Shown in pieces: positions 33,467 to 43,632 of a DNA stretch of 64,000 nt. Made by a program: the position numbers and the translations under genes. Under the pieces are notes generated by a model. It had not been told where the DNA came from and ran no database searches. It saw only the letters and a program-made list of their open reading frames with translations. Location of the stretch: the NCBI GenBank assembly GCA_006384855.1, contig VCJN01003583.1, positions 62,001 through 126,000 of the forward strand, written 5' to 3'. The DNA is from Tetraselmis striata. Its lineage: Eukaryota; Chlorophyta; Chlorodendrophyceae; Chlorodendrales; Chlorodendraceae. Every line of letters begins with the position of its first letter. The first letter of the stretch is position 1.

Positions 33467-33708
33467 GAGGCGGGGCTGGCGGAGTGCATTGGCGGTGCAT
33501 AGACTAGCGTGCTGCAAATACTTGGGGTGCATCGGACGCCGGATGCCCATCCACCCGGCGTAAAAGACGCGTGACATTCACACACAAATGTGTGAAAACC
33601 GGACATTCCGTGCCGGATGGATGGGAATACGGCGTCCGATGCAGCCATTATCCCAGCAACACGCTATTCTATGCACCGCCAATGCACTCCATCCGCAACC
33701 CCTGCCTC
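33467..33708. mobile_element. Fold-back element, copy 2 (242 bp)
   Basis: A second copy of the same family and orientation, 119 bp from the first. The right arm is more diverged (CACTCCATCCGCAACCCC). The inner CACACAAATGTGTG palindrome is kept in both. Confidence 0.82.
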
Positions 33709-34100
33709 ATTCCCAGTCGTACGTGCTTTGTGCACGCACGGAATGCTTGCACTGCTCCGAAACCACTGTCACATACCCCGCTCATTGGGTACCGATTGCG
33801 ACGCATGCACGGCTGGATATTTGTTTACATAAACCGGGGGGGGGCACAGTGTCCCGCTACTTACCTTGCATTGGATTAGGGGCGACGATTGCAAACAAGA
33901 CGAGGAGGCGCACATGTACTGCTCCGAAACCACTCGATGTGCCCGGTGACCTCCATATCCAGCACGTCCACCTATGCAAGGAATAAGGACAGGACAACCC
34001 CCCCCTCCAAAGTGGAGGAAGTGTAGGAGTACAACCGGAGCATGACATGATCCATTGTCGCTTATTTACAAGCACGGGCGGTGTTCCCAGACCCGATAGT
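33709..34100. other. Spacer without a recognised gene
   Basis: Only short open frames; a G run near 33836-33844. No conserved protein seen. Confidence 0.5.
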
Positions 34101-35590
34101 CTACGGCGGGATGGAGGCGGCAGCGGCAGCAGCAGGAGCCGCAGCCTCAACAACAAGCCGCAGCTCCTTCGCTCTGGCATGGATGCTGGCGTAGTCCTCG
34201 TCACTGTACAAATGCTTTGGTAACACAGCATGATCCCCAAAGTGGGCCACATACTGCGCCGCCAAGTCGTGATTGCGTTTCTCCGCAGCATCACTGCGGG
34301 GGGTGATGTGTGGGTAGAGTGCCTCGTTGTAGGCTGCCAGGAGCGGCGTGTACTGGGTAGGGTCGTCCGCACGGCCGCGGCCAGGCAGTCCCAGAAGGTG
34401 CCCCTGCCCGTACAAGCGGACATTGCCACGCCTGTGACACTTGCGACAGGGGTTACCGCTGGGCAGCTCAACTGGGGCGCCCACGGGCCCGCGGTGCGTC
34501 GCGTCCGACCCAAACATGTACCAATGGTCTTGTTTCATGTAGGGCCTGTCCTCCTCGGGGACACCCATGCCACGCTCCAAGTCCTCCAGGAACTGCATTA
34601 AGTTCTTGTGGCTCATGATGAAGTCGGCAGCTCCCGGATCTGTCTCCGCCAGCATTCTCTCCGTGAGGCGGTGATCCTCGTGGCCCTTTTCATGTCAACA
34701 CATGGATGGCACTCAGTCCCCGCCCCCGCCCCCGCCCCCGCCACCGGCCTGGGGAGGGGGGGGGGGGGGGGGGGGGAGGGGGCGCACCGGGTACCGAATG
34801 TGCGTCACGGCATCTCTGAAGCTCACTTCTGGCCCGCGGTACACCTCAGTGGGGCGGCAGTGGCACGTGCATGCAATGATGGCCTGCAGATTTGGAGCAT
34901 GCCCATCAATGTATGTGGGTGATCTGAGCGGGGGCATCCGCCGGGGTGAACAGCAACGCGATCACCGGCCACGACCAAAACCTTGGTGCTAGCTCGCCGG
35001 CCTTCTCGGTACAAGCCACGAAAGCGCGCCGCAATTCCAGCAAGGCGGCAAACAAGGCCTTCCTGCAAGGCACACGCTCAGAATAAGCGACGCACGAGTC
35101 AGGGGTTGAAGGGGGCGGGGGGGGGCACCTCTTCATCTGCCTCTGCTTTTTGCCGACCCAGGTCTCTGGCGCACTCCTTGCTAACCCTAAATGCCACAGC
35201 TTCCACGGGTCGACTTTGCCCTCCTTTTCCCCGTCATACGGCTTCACCTGCGTGTGGTCTGCAACGTCCAGGTCTTCCGGGGGCAGGATGACCTGTTGGT
35301 GTCAGGGGCACACACACCATACTCAACATGCTCATAACCACGACGTTTGTACTCCCTTCCGCTCCGCCGCGTCCTTCGCTGAAACCAATCAGGTCTTGTG
35401 CGATGTGCGACAACAAACCCACCTCTAGCAGCCCGGGAGCGTTCAGATCCGGGTCTGGCGTCGGGACCACATTAGGGAACCTTCTCAGCAAGGCATGCGC
35501 GGCGTCTTGTCCGAGAAGTCTCCACAGCTCCAGGTGTACGGGGTCACAGGTACCACCATCCTGTAGCCACCGCTCGAAGTAGGCTTGCAA
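34101..35590 (-). CDS. Unknown protein gene with apparent introns
   Basis: Protein-like minus-strand segments occur in order: 35590-35318 (MQAYFERWLQDGG...LLSHIAQDLIGF), about 35292-35135 (DHTQVKPYDGEKEGKVDPWKL), about 35060-34790 (ALFAALLELRRAFVACTEKAGELAPRFWSW...ITHIDGHAPNLQAIIACTCHCRPTEVY) and about 34690-34101 (GHEDHRLTERMLAETDPGAADFIMSHKN...). The gaps are G/C-homopolymer-rich and have GT/AG borders at several points, e.g. GTGCCCCC...TTGCAG before ALFAALL. The last segment carries a C-x2-C pair (NPCRKCHRRG) and ends Ala-rich. The first boundary (about 25 nt) is too short for a normal intron, so exon limits are unsure. Family not recognised. Confidence 0.5.
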
Positions 35591-35627
35591 CCTCGTCGTC
35601 GCATCTTCCTCAGCGAGGTTTTAAACC

Positions 35628-36000
35628 CTAAAAAGGAGCTCGGGGATTTAACATTGACATGGGGGCAGGCTTAATGGGGGGGGGGGTGCCCACGCACGGG
35701 GATTTGCGGCGCTGGGTGGAGCGGCGGACACTCACCCGCTCCGCCCCTACATGTCGTGCACATCTTCGTGCACATCGGTGCACAACGCCGCACAACGCCG
35801 CACAACCCTGCTGCACAACGATGCGCACATCCGCGCACATTCGTCGCGCACATATACGCGCGCCCTACCGTATATATTATCCCGGATTCACTCGGTGAAA
35901 CCACGTATTCATTACGCCGCGCTACTTCAACAATAAACATTGCGAAATTACCCCGACACAATGCCGCACCGACTAGCTATTCACAATACGTGCATATAAA
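35628..36000. repeat. GCACAACG-type repeat region
   Basis: 35756-35850 holds several GTGCACAACGCCGCACAAC-like units, similar to those at 19410-19500. An AT-rich stretch with TATATATTA follows. It may be subterminal sequence of the CACTA-like element ending at 37347. No gene. Confidence 0.45.
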
Positions 36001-36119
36001 TAGTAGTGGCGCGCTGCTCCTCGCCTCCGCTGTGTCGTTGACTGCTGCGGAAGGCGGTCGTCGCCTGGGTGTTAGTTTCTCCACCTCGGCCGCCCCCCCC
36101 TTCACCGCTCACAGCGCAA

Positions 36120-36800
36120 TGGCAGACCTCGTCTCCCGGGCAAAAGTGGGTGGCGAGCCTTGTTGTCTCGCGTGTCCGCGCCGCCGGCATCGGGGAGGAC
36201 GAGAAAGAAATGAGGAAACGCGTGACAAGGTGGGCACGCAACAAAACACTCCACCCTCCACATTAGCACGCACCCATTCGTGGCTAACTTGTGCCGCGCG
36301 CAGGTTCGTCCGGGAGCGCCGTAAGACCCACCTCAACGCCAAGGCTTCCACAGTTTCAGCGGCGCAACTCGTGGTGGCCGAGGAGGCCGCATCCTCAGCC
36401 GCTTATAGGCGAAACGATTGTGGCTTGTTGGGCGTCTGGGCACAGGGGGCGTCCCGACGCCAAGGCAAGGAAGCTCATGGCGGCGTCGTCGACGGCACAG
36501 CCTCCCGGGGTGGTGAAGACACTGACGGATGACAAGAAGCGGAAGAGGCCAGTGGAGAAGCGCCGAGGTAAGAAACTGACGGTCGCGGAGTCGGGAGGAG
36601 GCGGAGGCAGCGAGATCGTCGAAGCGGAGGGCACGCAAGAACAAGAACAAGCAGTAGCCCCCGCCCCCTTACCCCCCTCCCCTCAACCCCCCGGCGGGAG
36701 CGGCGGGCGGCGGCGGGGGGGGGGGGGGGCGGTGGGACCACCCCCCCCCCCCCCCGCCCCCAGCCACATACGCCGACGGCAGCTGTCGCGAATATTGTAA
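36120..36800 (+). other. Weak gene model with a possible intron
   Basis: An open frame near 36125-36235 (QKWVASLVVSRVRAAGIGEDEKEMRKRVT) could splice at a GT near 36230 to an AG at 36303, then to KTHLNAKASTVSAAQLVVAEEAASSAAY or, in another frame, to the basic stretch TDDKKRKRPVEKRRGKKLTV near 36520-36590. Long G and C runs follow (36714-36762). The sequence is basic and low complexity. It may be a transposon-encoded or host remnant. Low certainty. Confidence 0.25.
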
Positions 36801-37325
36801 TTCAAACATTCTTCGGCAAACCGCTGCCTGCCCCCCTCCCCCCTCGCGAATATTTATGTAACTTGAGTACTCTTTGGCAAAACATGGCAGCCAAACCGCC
36901 CGTCTGATGACCTTTGATCGGACGGCGAGCAGGCCCGTTCAGCAGTACTATCTATAATGTACACAAAATTCCCCACTCTTGCCGAATAGTACGGCTGCGA
37001 TTCGCGCTCCCATGTACTAATAGTCGTAGTTATCCACAGGACGATTCGTCACTGCGCCCGGGTTCGTACTAGATACCCGGTACCGGCTTAATAAATATAT
37101 CGCGTACTATACGGTACTACACGGACAACCTCGTACCTTATACGTCAGTGCCATGTAACGCGTCACCGCGCTAGTACGACTACCACAACGATTACAAAAA
37201 GGGTTTATCTCCCGCCGGCAATACCGCCGGATGTACTCGTACGTAACTGGATGAACATACCGCCACCAGCAGCAGCCTTCAAGGATAAACAATAGTCGCT
37301 AGTAGTAGTGCTTCGTCACCCATAT
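36801..37325. other. Gene-free interval inside the transposon end
   Basis: AT-richer DNA with no protein-like frame. TACTA-type short motifs (37000-37300) become dense near the right terminus. Confidence 0.45.
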
Positions 37326-37347
37326 GTCACATCTCATTCTCACAGTG
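37326..37347 (+). repeat. Terminal inverted repeat, CACTA-like element, end 2
   Basis: 22 bp ending ...TCTCACAGTG on the plus strand, i.e. CACTGTGAGA reading inward. It matches end 1 (20098-20119) with two mismatches; a further GGTGACGAA is shared just inside both ends. The adjoining AAA (37348-37350) equals the AAA beside end 1. Confidence 0.6.
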
Positions 37348-38893
37348 AAACGTACGACTACGTGTTCATCGACGAGTTCGAATCTTTCCTCAACCAGTGG
37401 GCATCGGACACGCACAAGCAACTCCATCGCGGGTGGGCGACCTTCATGCAGATTTGCGGGACGCACGCATCGTCTACGCTTTGGACGCGTTGCCGTCAAA
37501 GAACAACTTCTTTGACGGATTTACTGCAATTTGACGGGTTTTGCTGCAATTCCTAAAATCGTTGGGCATCGACTACAAGATTATTTCAAGTCCGCACACT
37601 GCCGCCACGAGGGCGATAAGGTACCACGATACCCAACGCGGCGCTGTGGACGCCCAAGTGACAAAGTACATCGCCGACAATCTCGAAAAACATGAAAAAC
37701 TCTTCGGTTACTATCCCTACATCAACCAAAGTGGCCGGCACAAGAGCATCATCGAGATCGCCGAAACCGCGTGCAAGCTCGCTGGCAAGAATCCCAAAAC
37801 CGACGCGGTGCTCCACCACGGCAAGATGAACTTGAAGGCGAAGACCCACATCATGGCGGACGTCAACCGGACGTGGCTTGTACCGCTGGACATATGCAAC
37901 TCCGCCGTCACATGTGGTGTGTCCTTCACCCAGAAGTGGTTCACGAAGAGCTTCATTGCAAAGGCGAGTTGGAACAACCCGCGCGATCTCGTCCAATTCA
38001 GCTTTCGCGTTAGGAATCTCGGCGGCGACAACACCATCGACATTTTCCAGCTCGGCGGTAGCATATCGCCGAAGCATTCCAAAGTGTTGATCGCCGACGA
38101 CCCCGTGTACCGCGGCCTCATCGCTGACGTCAACTTCGAGCAATCCATGCCCGGCGACGACTGCTTTCGCTACTTGTGCGGAAAGGTGGCAAACTTCGAG
38201 GTGTTGTCCGATGACACGAATGCGACGAGCTCCCGAGAGACCCTATCTGAGATCGCATTTGAGGAAGCGCTGATATTTCGATGGGGTAGCATAGCGCCGC
38301 TCGACCGCTCATGCGTCGGCGAAGAACCCGCGATCATCCCGGGTTGCTATGATATTATGAGCTTCAAGGAGGTCGAGCGGCGCATCAACGCCCGGACGCG
38401 ACAACCGCGACGCAGATCTCGATGGAGAAGTTGTACTGCGAAGTCATGTTCAAGCCATGTACGCCCAAGGGTTCCATCGCCACGCTATGGGACACCGCGA
38501 AGCAGAACTTTGTGAAGACCCTGTGTAAGTACTTGGAAGGCAAGGGTCGCCAAAGCGGGCGAGTCGTCGTGCCGGACTTGGCCAAACGCGTTGAGGAATA
38601 CATGGAAGCGATGGTCGAGGGAGACCGGCCCTCCCTTTCCCACCCCACCCAGCGACGAAGAGAGCAAGCGATTGAAGGCATAGACATTGTGGGATTGCTT
38701 TGAATGCGGTCACTCCACTCCGACGAAGCGCCTTGCCGTCGCATGCGAGAGCTTCTTCGGGAGCCAAATCTTCAAGTACGAGAACAAGGACCACAAGTGT
38801 CCATGGGTGGCAAACGTGAAGGCGATGCATGCCGTGGTTCCTACCATGCGGCTACTGAAATCGCTGTCGTGGGACGACATCACCCAACGCCCC
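37348..38893 (+). pseudogene. Viral primase-helicase, helicase back half
   Basis: It begins mid-gene with the Walker B region YDYVFIDEFESFLNQW, the signature of origin-binding-type helicases. The front half ends at the matching point (20120, minus strand), and the reading frames agree across the break. It continues, after a frame change near 37440, through IVYALDALPSKNNFFDGF and a TGA at about 37534, then a long open stretch 37541-38390 (RAIRYHDTQRG, HHGKMNLKAKTHIMADVN, SFTQKWFTKSF, DLVQFSFRVRNLGGDNTIDIF, the C-terminal helicase domain). Further shifts near 38397 and 38640 lead to a Cys-rich tail (DCFECGHSTPTKRLAV). Clearly a pseudogene. Confidence 0.78.
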
Positions 38894-38964
38894 AAAAGTG
38901 AGCCACCGGGGGGAATACGGAGATAAACAATCCACCCATGACCCCCCGCGAGGCTCACTTTTGG
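38892..38964. terminator. Hairpin, copy 2
   Basis: CCAAAAGTGAGCC (38892-38904) pairs perfectly with GGCTCACTTTTGG (38952-38964), and the stem extends loosely into GGGGGG/CCCCCC. It lies exactly between the helicase end and the next viral ORF, and shares its stem with 23365-23460. Confidence 0.55.
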
Positions 38965-39033
38965 CGATCGCCCAAGGCAGACCGACTTAAAGCAATTCTT
39001 TGTCGACCAACGTAGATATAATCCATACTAGCG

Positions 39034-39865
39034 ATGTCAACATCGATAGACCGCTTTGCCACGCGCGTGATCCCATTTTTCACCTCCAAAGAGCTGGGCA
39101 GGTACCATGGGTACTCGAACACAACCGCCTACAAATTGGACGAAGATGTAAACGGCCTCCGATACCTCGCAAGCCTAACAATGCGGTACCGCGCGATCTT
39201 GGCGAAACCGTCCGCGGGCTGGACCGAGCTCGAGTGGCGCTTCATTTTGACATATGACAGCTTGGTAGAGTACTGCGATTTCAAGATGTACGGCAAGTTG
39301 TATTCAACAAAGCGTGATAGCGAAGATCCGCCGGTTCACCCTGAGTTTGATACCAGTCTTGCAGGCGTTTGACCGGCTGTTTGAAACCTTGACGCCTGCA
39401 CACTCTCAGCAGTGCATGTAGACGGCGGAGCGATCGTACGGCTACGAGTACGAGGACGCGAGTACATCTCCGGCAGTAGACCTACATCGCGAAGCGGCTG
39501 TACATCTACGAGTACGAGGACGCCCCTGAGAGCACAATCAAGTTTCCGGTACTGCTGAGTATCAATGGTGGGCGCCATGCAATACTAGAATATACTGCAG
39601 GATATCGGCCGATGCAGCAGCGGATACTGTATTGTACGGACATAGTTAATGCCAGTACTCAGGCTCGCACATACGCGTTAAGTACTGGAGAATACAGTCA
39701 GCGCGCGATGGCGCAAGGTGGCGGATGCGCTAACGGCTGGCGCGCGCACCAGGGCGTGCGCGAGTATAAAGGCAGGGCGCGACCCGTTGTAAGAAACAGT
39801 CGTTCTTTTTCCTCACGCCCATCTTTCAACACAAGGAGTACGATCTCTCGTCGGACGAAGACTAG
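39034..39865 (+). pseudogene. Unknown viral-block ORF split by a solo LTR
   Basis: From ATG 39034 (MSTSIDRFATRVIPFFTSKELGRYHG) an undamaged frame runs about 103 codons to DPPVHPE, then meets the LTR 39342-39831. After the LTR, KEYDLSSDED and a stop at 39865 make a plausible original acidic end. Mixed alpha/beta, aromatic-rich. No family recognised. It lies between helicase and capsid genes, all rightward. Confidence 0.5.
39342..39831 (+). repeat. Solo copia LTR in a viral ORF
   Basis: It is in the opposite orientation to the other LTRs except 47700-47998: it starts TGAGTTTGATACC (first bases altered) and ends CATCTTTCAACA. Single-unit subtype, clearly diverged (CTACATCGCGAAGCGG, GTTTGAAACC). 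No internal region: a solo LTR left by LTR-LTR recombination. No clean target duplication seen. Confidence 0.88.
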
Positions 39866-39882
39866 CTGGATCACCTTGTAAC

Positions 39883-40065
39883 TCATTTCGTATGTACCAT
39901 TCTCGCAAGCGCATGGGCGCGGTTTTTAGTCTTCGCGACAGGCATTGCGAGATACGACGAGGGGAGCGCGGCGGAGGGCTTTGTGCGCGGAGCAGCCGCC
40001 TGGGCCGTTGCCAACGCCATCCCGCCAGTCTTCTTCGTCTTCTTAGTAGCACGAGGTTTTGCCAT
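39883..40065 (-). CDS. Small basic protein (60 aa)
   Basis: From ATG 40065: MAKPRATKKTKKTGGMALAT..., rich in Lys, Arg, Ala and Pro, no acidic residues. It is divergent from the capsid-like gene starting about 30 bp away. Short protamine/histone-tail-like proteins that compact DNA occur in many DNA viruses; that role is inference from composition alone. Confidence 0.45.
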   Translation of the reverse strand: MAKPRATKKTKKTGGMALATAQAAAPRTKPSAALPSSYLAMPVAKTKNRAHALARMVHTK

Positions 40066-40094
40066 ATGTACTTTAAACTTCCGTTACGAATGAA

Positions 40095-40955
40095 GTGACG
40101 AGCTTTCATATTCACCTCGACAGCAAGTTTTCAGACATGCAGTTCTCTGCAAACGCTTGCGTGTTTTACTTAGCGGACCCGCTGACCCTTCCGTCGCAGG
40201 ATTACGAGTTTGTTTCAGTGCCGCACGCGACGATTCCGTTATCGCATTGGGTGATTGAGGCAACGAACAACCTGCTCGAGCTGGTATACTCCAACGAGAC
40301 GACGTACCTATCGCTCCCTCTCGGAAATCGTAGTGTGGATGAGATCATCGAATACCTGAACACAAAGCTTATTGGTGGTTTCACCGCCGCCTACGACGAA
40401 GCGATAAACCGTATAGTATTCAGCACCGAGCTGCTTGGCGAAAGCCTCGCGATCGGAGAAATGAGTACGTGTGGGAAGCTGTTGGGCGTGAAAGCGGGAG
40501 ACGCGGCGGTGGATGGCGTTCTTGCCCCGGCGCGGGGCGTGGACCTCGCCGGCATCTCGTCGATATTCATACGAAGCAACCTGTCGACTCGTAATCGCGA
40601 TCCGGTATCCAAAGCGACAAGCGATATTCTCGCCAAGGTGCATGCTTTGCAGAACTTCAACGAGATTGAGTACCACAGCTCGTCGCTCAAGTTTGCGAGA
40701 GCTGATCGAAATGTGTCGCTCATCGTCGTCTACCTTACGGATGACTTACAGCGACTCAAGGATTTCCACGGCGCGGACTACTCGCTAACCCTCGAGTTTA
40801 CGCTTCATCGAAAAGAAGTCATCTCGCACGCCGTCGATTATCGTTTAACTGGTGTTATGAATAACGATGTTAGCCCGCCGCAGAGAGACGCTGAGGCCGC
40901 GAAGCCTTTCGATGCGTCGGGTGATCCAAGTGGATCTAAGCGAGGTGAACGATAG
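40095..40955 (+). CDS. Minor capsid (penton-like) jelly-roll protein
   Basis: About 286 codons. The pattern matches the minor capsid protein of polinton-like viruses, polintons and virophages, a single jelly-roll that forms the vertices: FHIHLDSKFSDMQFSANACVFYLADPL at the start, a VPHATIPLSHWVIE strand pair, a NRSVDEIIEYLN helix, STCGKLLGVK, then VDLAGISSIFIRSNLSTRN and a final YSLTLEFTLHRK strand. The frame begins at GTG 40095 with an upstream stop at 40074. The first in-frame ATG is residue 15, inside the first strand, and an ATG at 40066 is out of frame by one base, so the true start was probably lost by an indel. Otherwise intact. It overlaps the next frame by about 40 bp. Confidence 0.75.
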   Translation: MTSFHIHLDSKFSDMQFSANACVFYLADPLTLPSQDYEFVSVPHATIPLSHWVIEATNNLLELVYSNETTYLSLPLGNRSVDEIIEYLNTKLIGGFTAAYDEAINRIVFSTELLGESLAIGEMSTCGKLLGVKAGDAAVDGVLAPARGVDLAGISSIFIRSNLSTRNRDPVSKATSDILAKVHALQNFNEIEYHSSSLKFARADRNVSLIVVYLTDDLQRLKDFHGADYSLTLEFTLHRKEVISHAVDYRLTGVMNNDVSPPQRDAEAAKPFDASGDPSGSKRGER

Positions 40956-41271
40956 TATCACGGAGCTCGAAGCTCAGCTCACAATAGACGTGGAGGCGAT
41001 AGAGTCCAGCCTCGCGTCCACGGACTCCAATGTGGAAGGGCTCTCCAATGCGGTCAAGGCCGCCGCCGCCGCCATCTCGTCGCTCGAGGACGATCTCGTC
41101 GCTCTGTCAAATTTCACGCACGAATGCTGCGACGAAAGCGCATCCACTATCGACGAGCTTTGGGTAGCGGTGAGCAATGTCGGCGTCTCTTCGTACATCC
41201 CGCACGCTGAAAAACCAGCGCTTTATCGTGGACCTTATCGAACCGAAAGCTATCGGCGCGCACGACGATAA
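40912..41271 (+). CDS. Coiled-coil protein, possible fibre part
   Basis: From ATG 40912 (MRRVIQVDLSEVNDSITELEAQL) heptad-like hydrophobic spacing runs about 85 residues (IESSLASTDSNVEGLSNAV, AAISSLEDDLVALSN). The end, after SYIPHAEKP, is Arg-rich and may be out of frame. Position between the capsid and fibre-like genes suggests a trimeric stalk, perhaps once fused to the fibre-like protein downstream. Confidence 0.45.
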   Translation: MRRVIQVDLSEVNDSITELEAQLTIDVEAIESSLASTDSNVEGLSNAVKAAAAAISSLEDDLVALSNFTHECCDESASTIDELWVAVSNVGVSSYIPHAEKPALYRGPYRTESYRRARR

Positions 41272-41351
41272 CCCCGGCCGCATATCGACTTATTAGCCAC
41301 GCCTCGCAGCCCCCTTGAGCCTCTCTTCGATATCGGCGACGCGACGAATCC

Positions 41352-43632
41352 GTGGCGACATATGTGTGCGCCGAGGAATTGACTCTTTTGGGCACGTCAA
41401 ATATCAATTTTTCACACTTTCAAGGCAGTAACGGCGATTTCAACCTCGACGACGTTATCGAATACGCGCTAAGCCTCGTCGCGACTCCCGACCGCCCAAC
41501 CACGGTTTCGCTTGAGTGCATGAACGAGGCTAATTTTACGAGGTATTATCGTTAAGGGCAACCTTTTGCCATACGAAGAAAACGTCGGGTTCCCTTATTA
41601 TCGCGCGTGGGAAATCTGACTTATCCGTGGCTCTAGGGGCACTTCACAAATTTATTCGCTTGAAACATTTACGGCCTCGATGAAGGCGGTTCGACGCGAC
41701 GAGTTCACCTTGAGGGCGACGCCGCGGCGCTCCCTTTGATAACATGGGCAGACCTCCAAGGCGACCAATCGTCGATACCCGTCCCAGGATTTAATTTCGA
41801 TGTCGAAATCACGGGCGAACAAGGGCCGGCGGGCGAACCCGCAGCCGATGGCACCGACGCCGTGTTGCCCCCGTGGGTGGCCACCTCGCAGAATGCAGTG
41901 CCCCTTAGCGGCTTCGCAAACGATCTCGTGCTAACCGCGGACAATGCGGCATGGGAAAGCGTCCTCAACAAGCCAACATTTTTCAGCGGGAGCTACAACG
42001 ACCTTACAAACACGCCGACGATCCCTTCGCTAGCCGGCTATGCAACCGAAACGTGGGTGTCGTCGCAAGGGCTCATCATCGAGGCGGCGAGTTTGCCTTC
42101 GTGGGTGGCCACCTCGCAAAACGACGTTTCCCTTAGTGGCTTTAACAACGATTTAACCATCGAGTCCGACAGCAACCACATTCACACCGAATACGAGGCG
42201 TCGAGGCTTCTCAAGAGGGCGGTCTCTGCTTTCGGAGAATTCGCGACAGTCCCAAACTTCGAGTACGCGCGACAGTTTAATGAGTATCCGTACATTACTC
42301 TAGGCACGCATTACAACTACGAGACCGACGAGGAAGACTCCGAGCAGCGATGGTCAGAAATATACTGCGATTCGGTATTTTCATACTTCTTGCTCGCTGA
42401 ACTAAAGATCGTAATTGGAGGATCTCAACTAACGTGTCCCTTACTGTCGACGACGACAACGCCCTCCAGGTTTCGGGGAACATCGTGCCTAAAAAGACAG
42501 TAACACAAGATTTGGGATCTTCCTCGCACGAGTGGGATCACGTGTACGTCAAAGATGTCGAGGTGTCCGACGACGTCAAGGTGCGAAACGATGTTCGTCT
42601 CATGGAATCGTCAGGAAACGACGTTTTCGTTTAAAACCCCACCCGGACGGCGCGGAGTGCGACGGGCACATGCTCCCCGACGGCACGAGGAAATTCGATC
42701 TCGGAAAGGCTGGCGACAAGTGGTGCGACATATACGCGCAGTTTGCGACGATCAGCGGCGGCGCGTCAATAGGCTCTTTGGAGACGCCGCTGCTCAACGT
42801 CACGGGCGTGATGTCGCTAAATGGGAATAAAATCACGCAGGTCGGGGCTCCGGACACCGGTACCGATGTCGTCAACAAATCGTATGTGGATACCGAGATT
42901 GCGAATATAACGATCGATTGGGACAATATCGGTGGCGAGACAAAGCCCGCGATGTTCGAAGAGGTGGGGTACAATATCTCGTCGGAAACTTTCATCCCAG
43001 CTCTAAACTACGTGTACGATCTCGGAGCCACGAGCTCGAGATGGGGGACTCTCCACGCGCACGGCGTCAACGCATACCTGTCCCCGATCAACGCCTTTGA
43101 GGGCGTGGACGCGAAAGGCAAAGCGATAGTGAACGTCACCGACCCTAGCGACAGCGCCTACGCCGCGAACAAGACGCACGTGGACGCCGAGGTGCTTAAT
43201 GTGCAGATACGAGCATCGCTAGCGCTCGCGATGCGCGGCTTTGCGCACATACGGGTTGACAAGTTATCAGAAACCGGGACCACAGTAGAGTTCCGCCTGT
43301 CGGAAATATGCGTGACATGCAACTCGGCGGACGAGTACTCCTCGCCAACCCTTCGCGCCACGGTACTGAAGAACGCGAATTTCCCTCACACGCTAGGGAA
43401 GACGGTAACGGCGACGCCGGCGTTGAGCGCAGTCGGGACGTTCGATTCCACGTACGCGTTTGCAAGTATCAAGTTGGATTCCGACTTTGCGGACGGGTAC
43501 AACGCAATGGCTCCGGTCATTAAATTTTCGATTACACGAAACGCGATAAGGGCGGGAATCGGCATGACCGCGACGATCGCCGAACATGTTCACTATCACA
43601 GCACGCTAACGCCGCAGGACGTGTACTTCTAG
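41352..43632 (+). pseudogene. Fibre-like (receptor-binding type) structural protein
   Basis: Several open segments in order look like one long fibre protein: 41352-41555, 41736-42400, 42434-42634 and 42645-43632. Seen: a short collagen-like GEQGPAGEPAADG, two copies of PxWVATSQNxVxLSGFxNDL (about 41869 and 42098), repeated LG...W..IY units (SEIYCDS, CDIYAQFATISG, WGTLHAHGVN), and VNKSYVD/NKTHVD motifs common in tail-fibre proteins of phages and large algal viruses. A beta-rich C-terminal domain ends with a stop at 43630-43632. Frame changes near 41560-41735, 42410 and 42635 break it. The host-attachment role is inferred from architecture. Confidence 0.62.
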
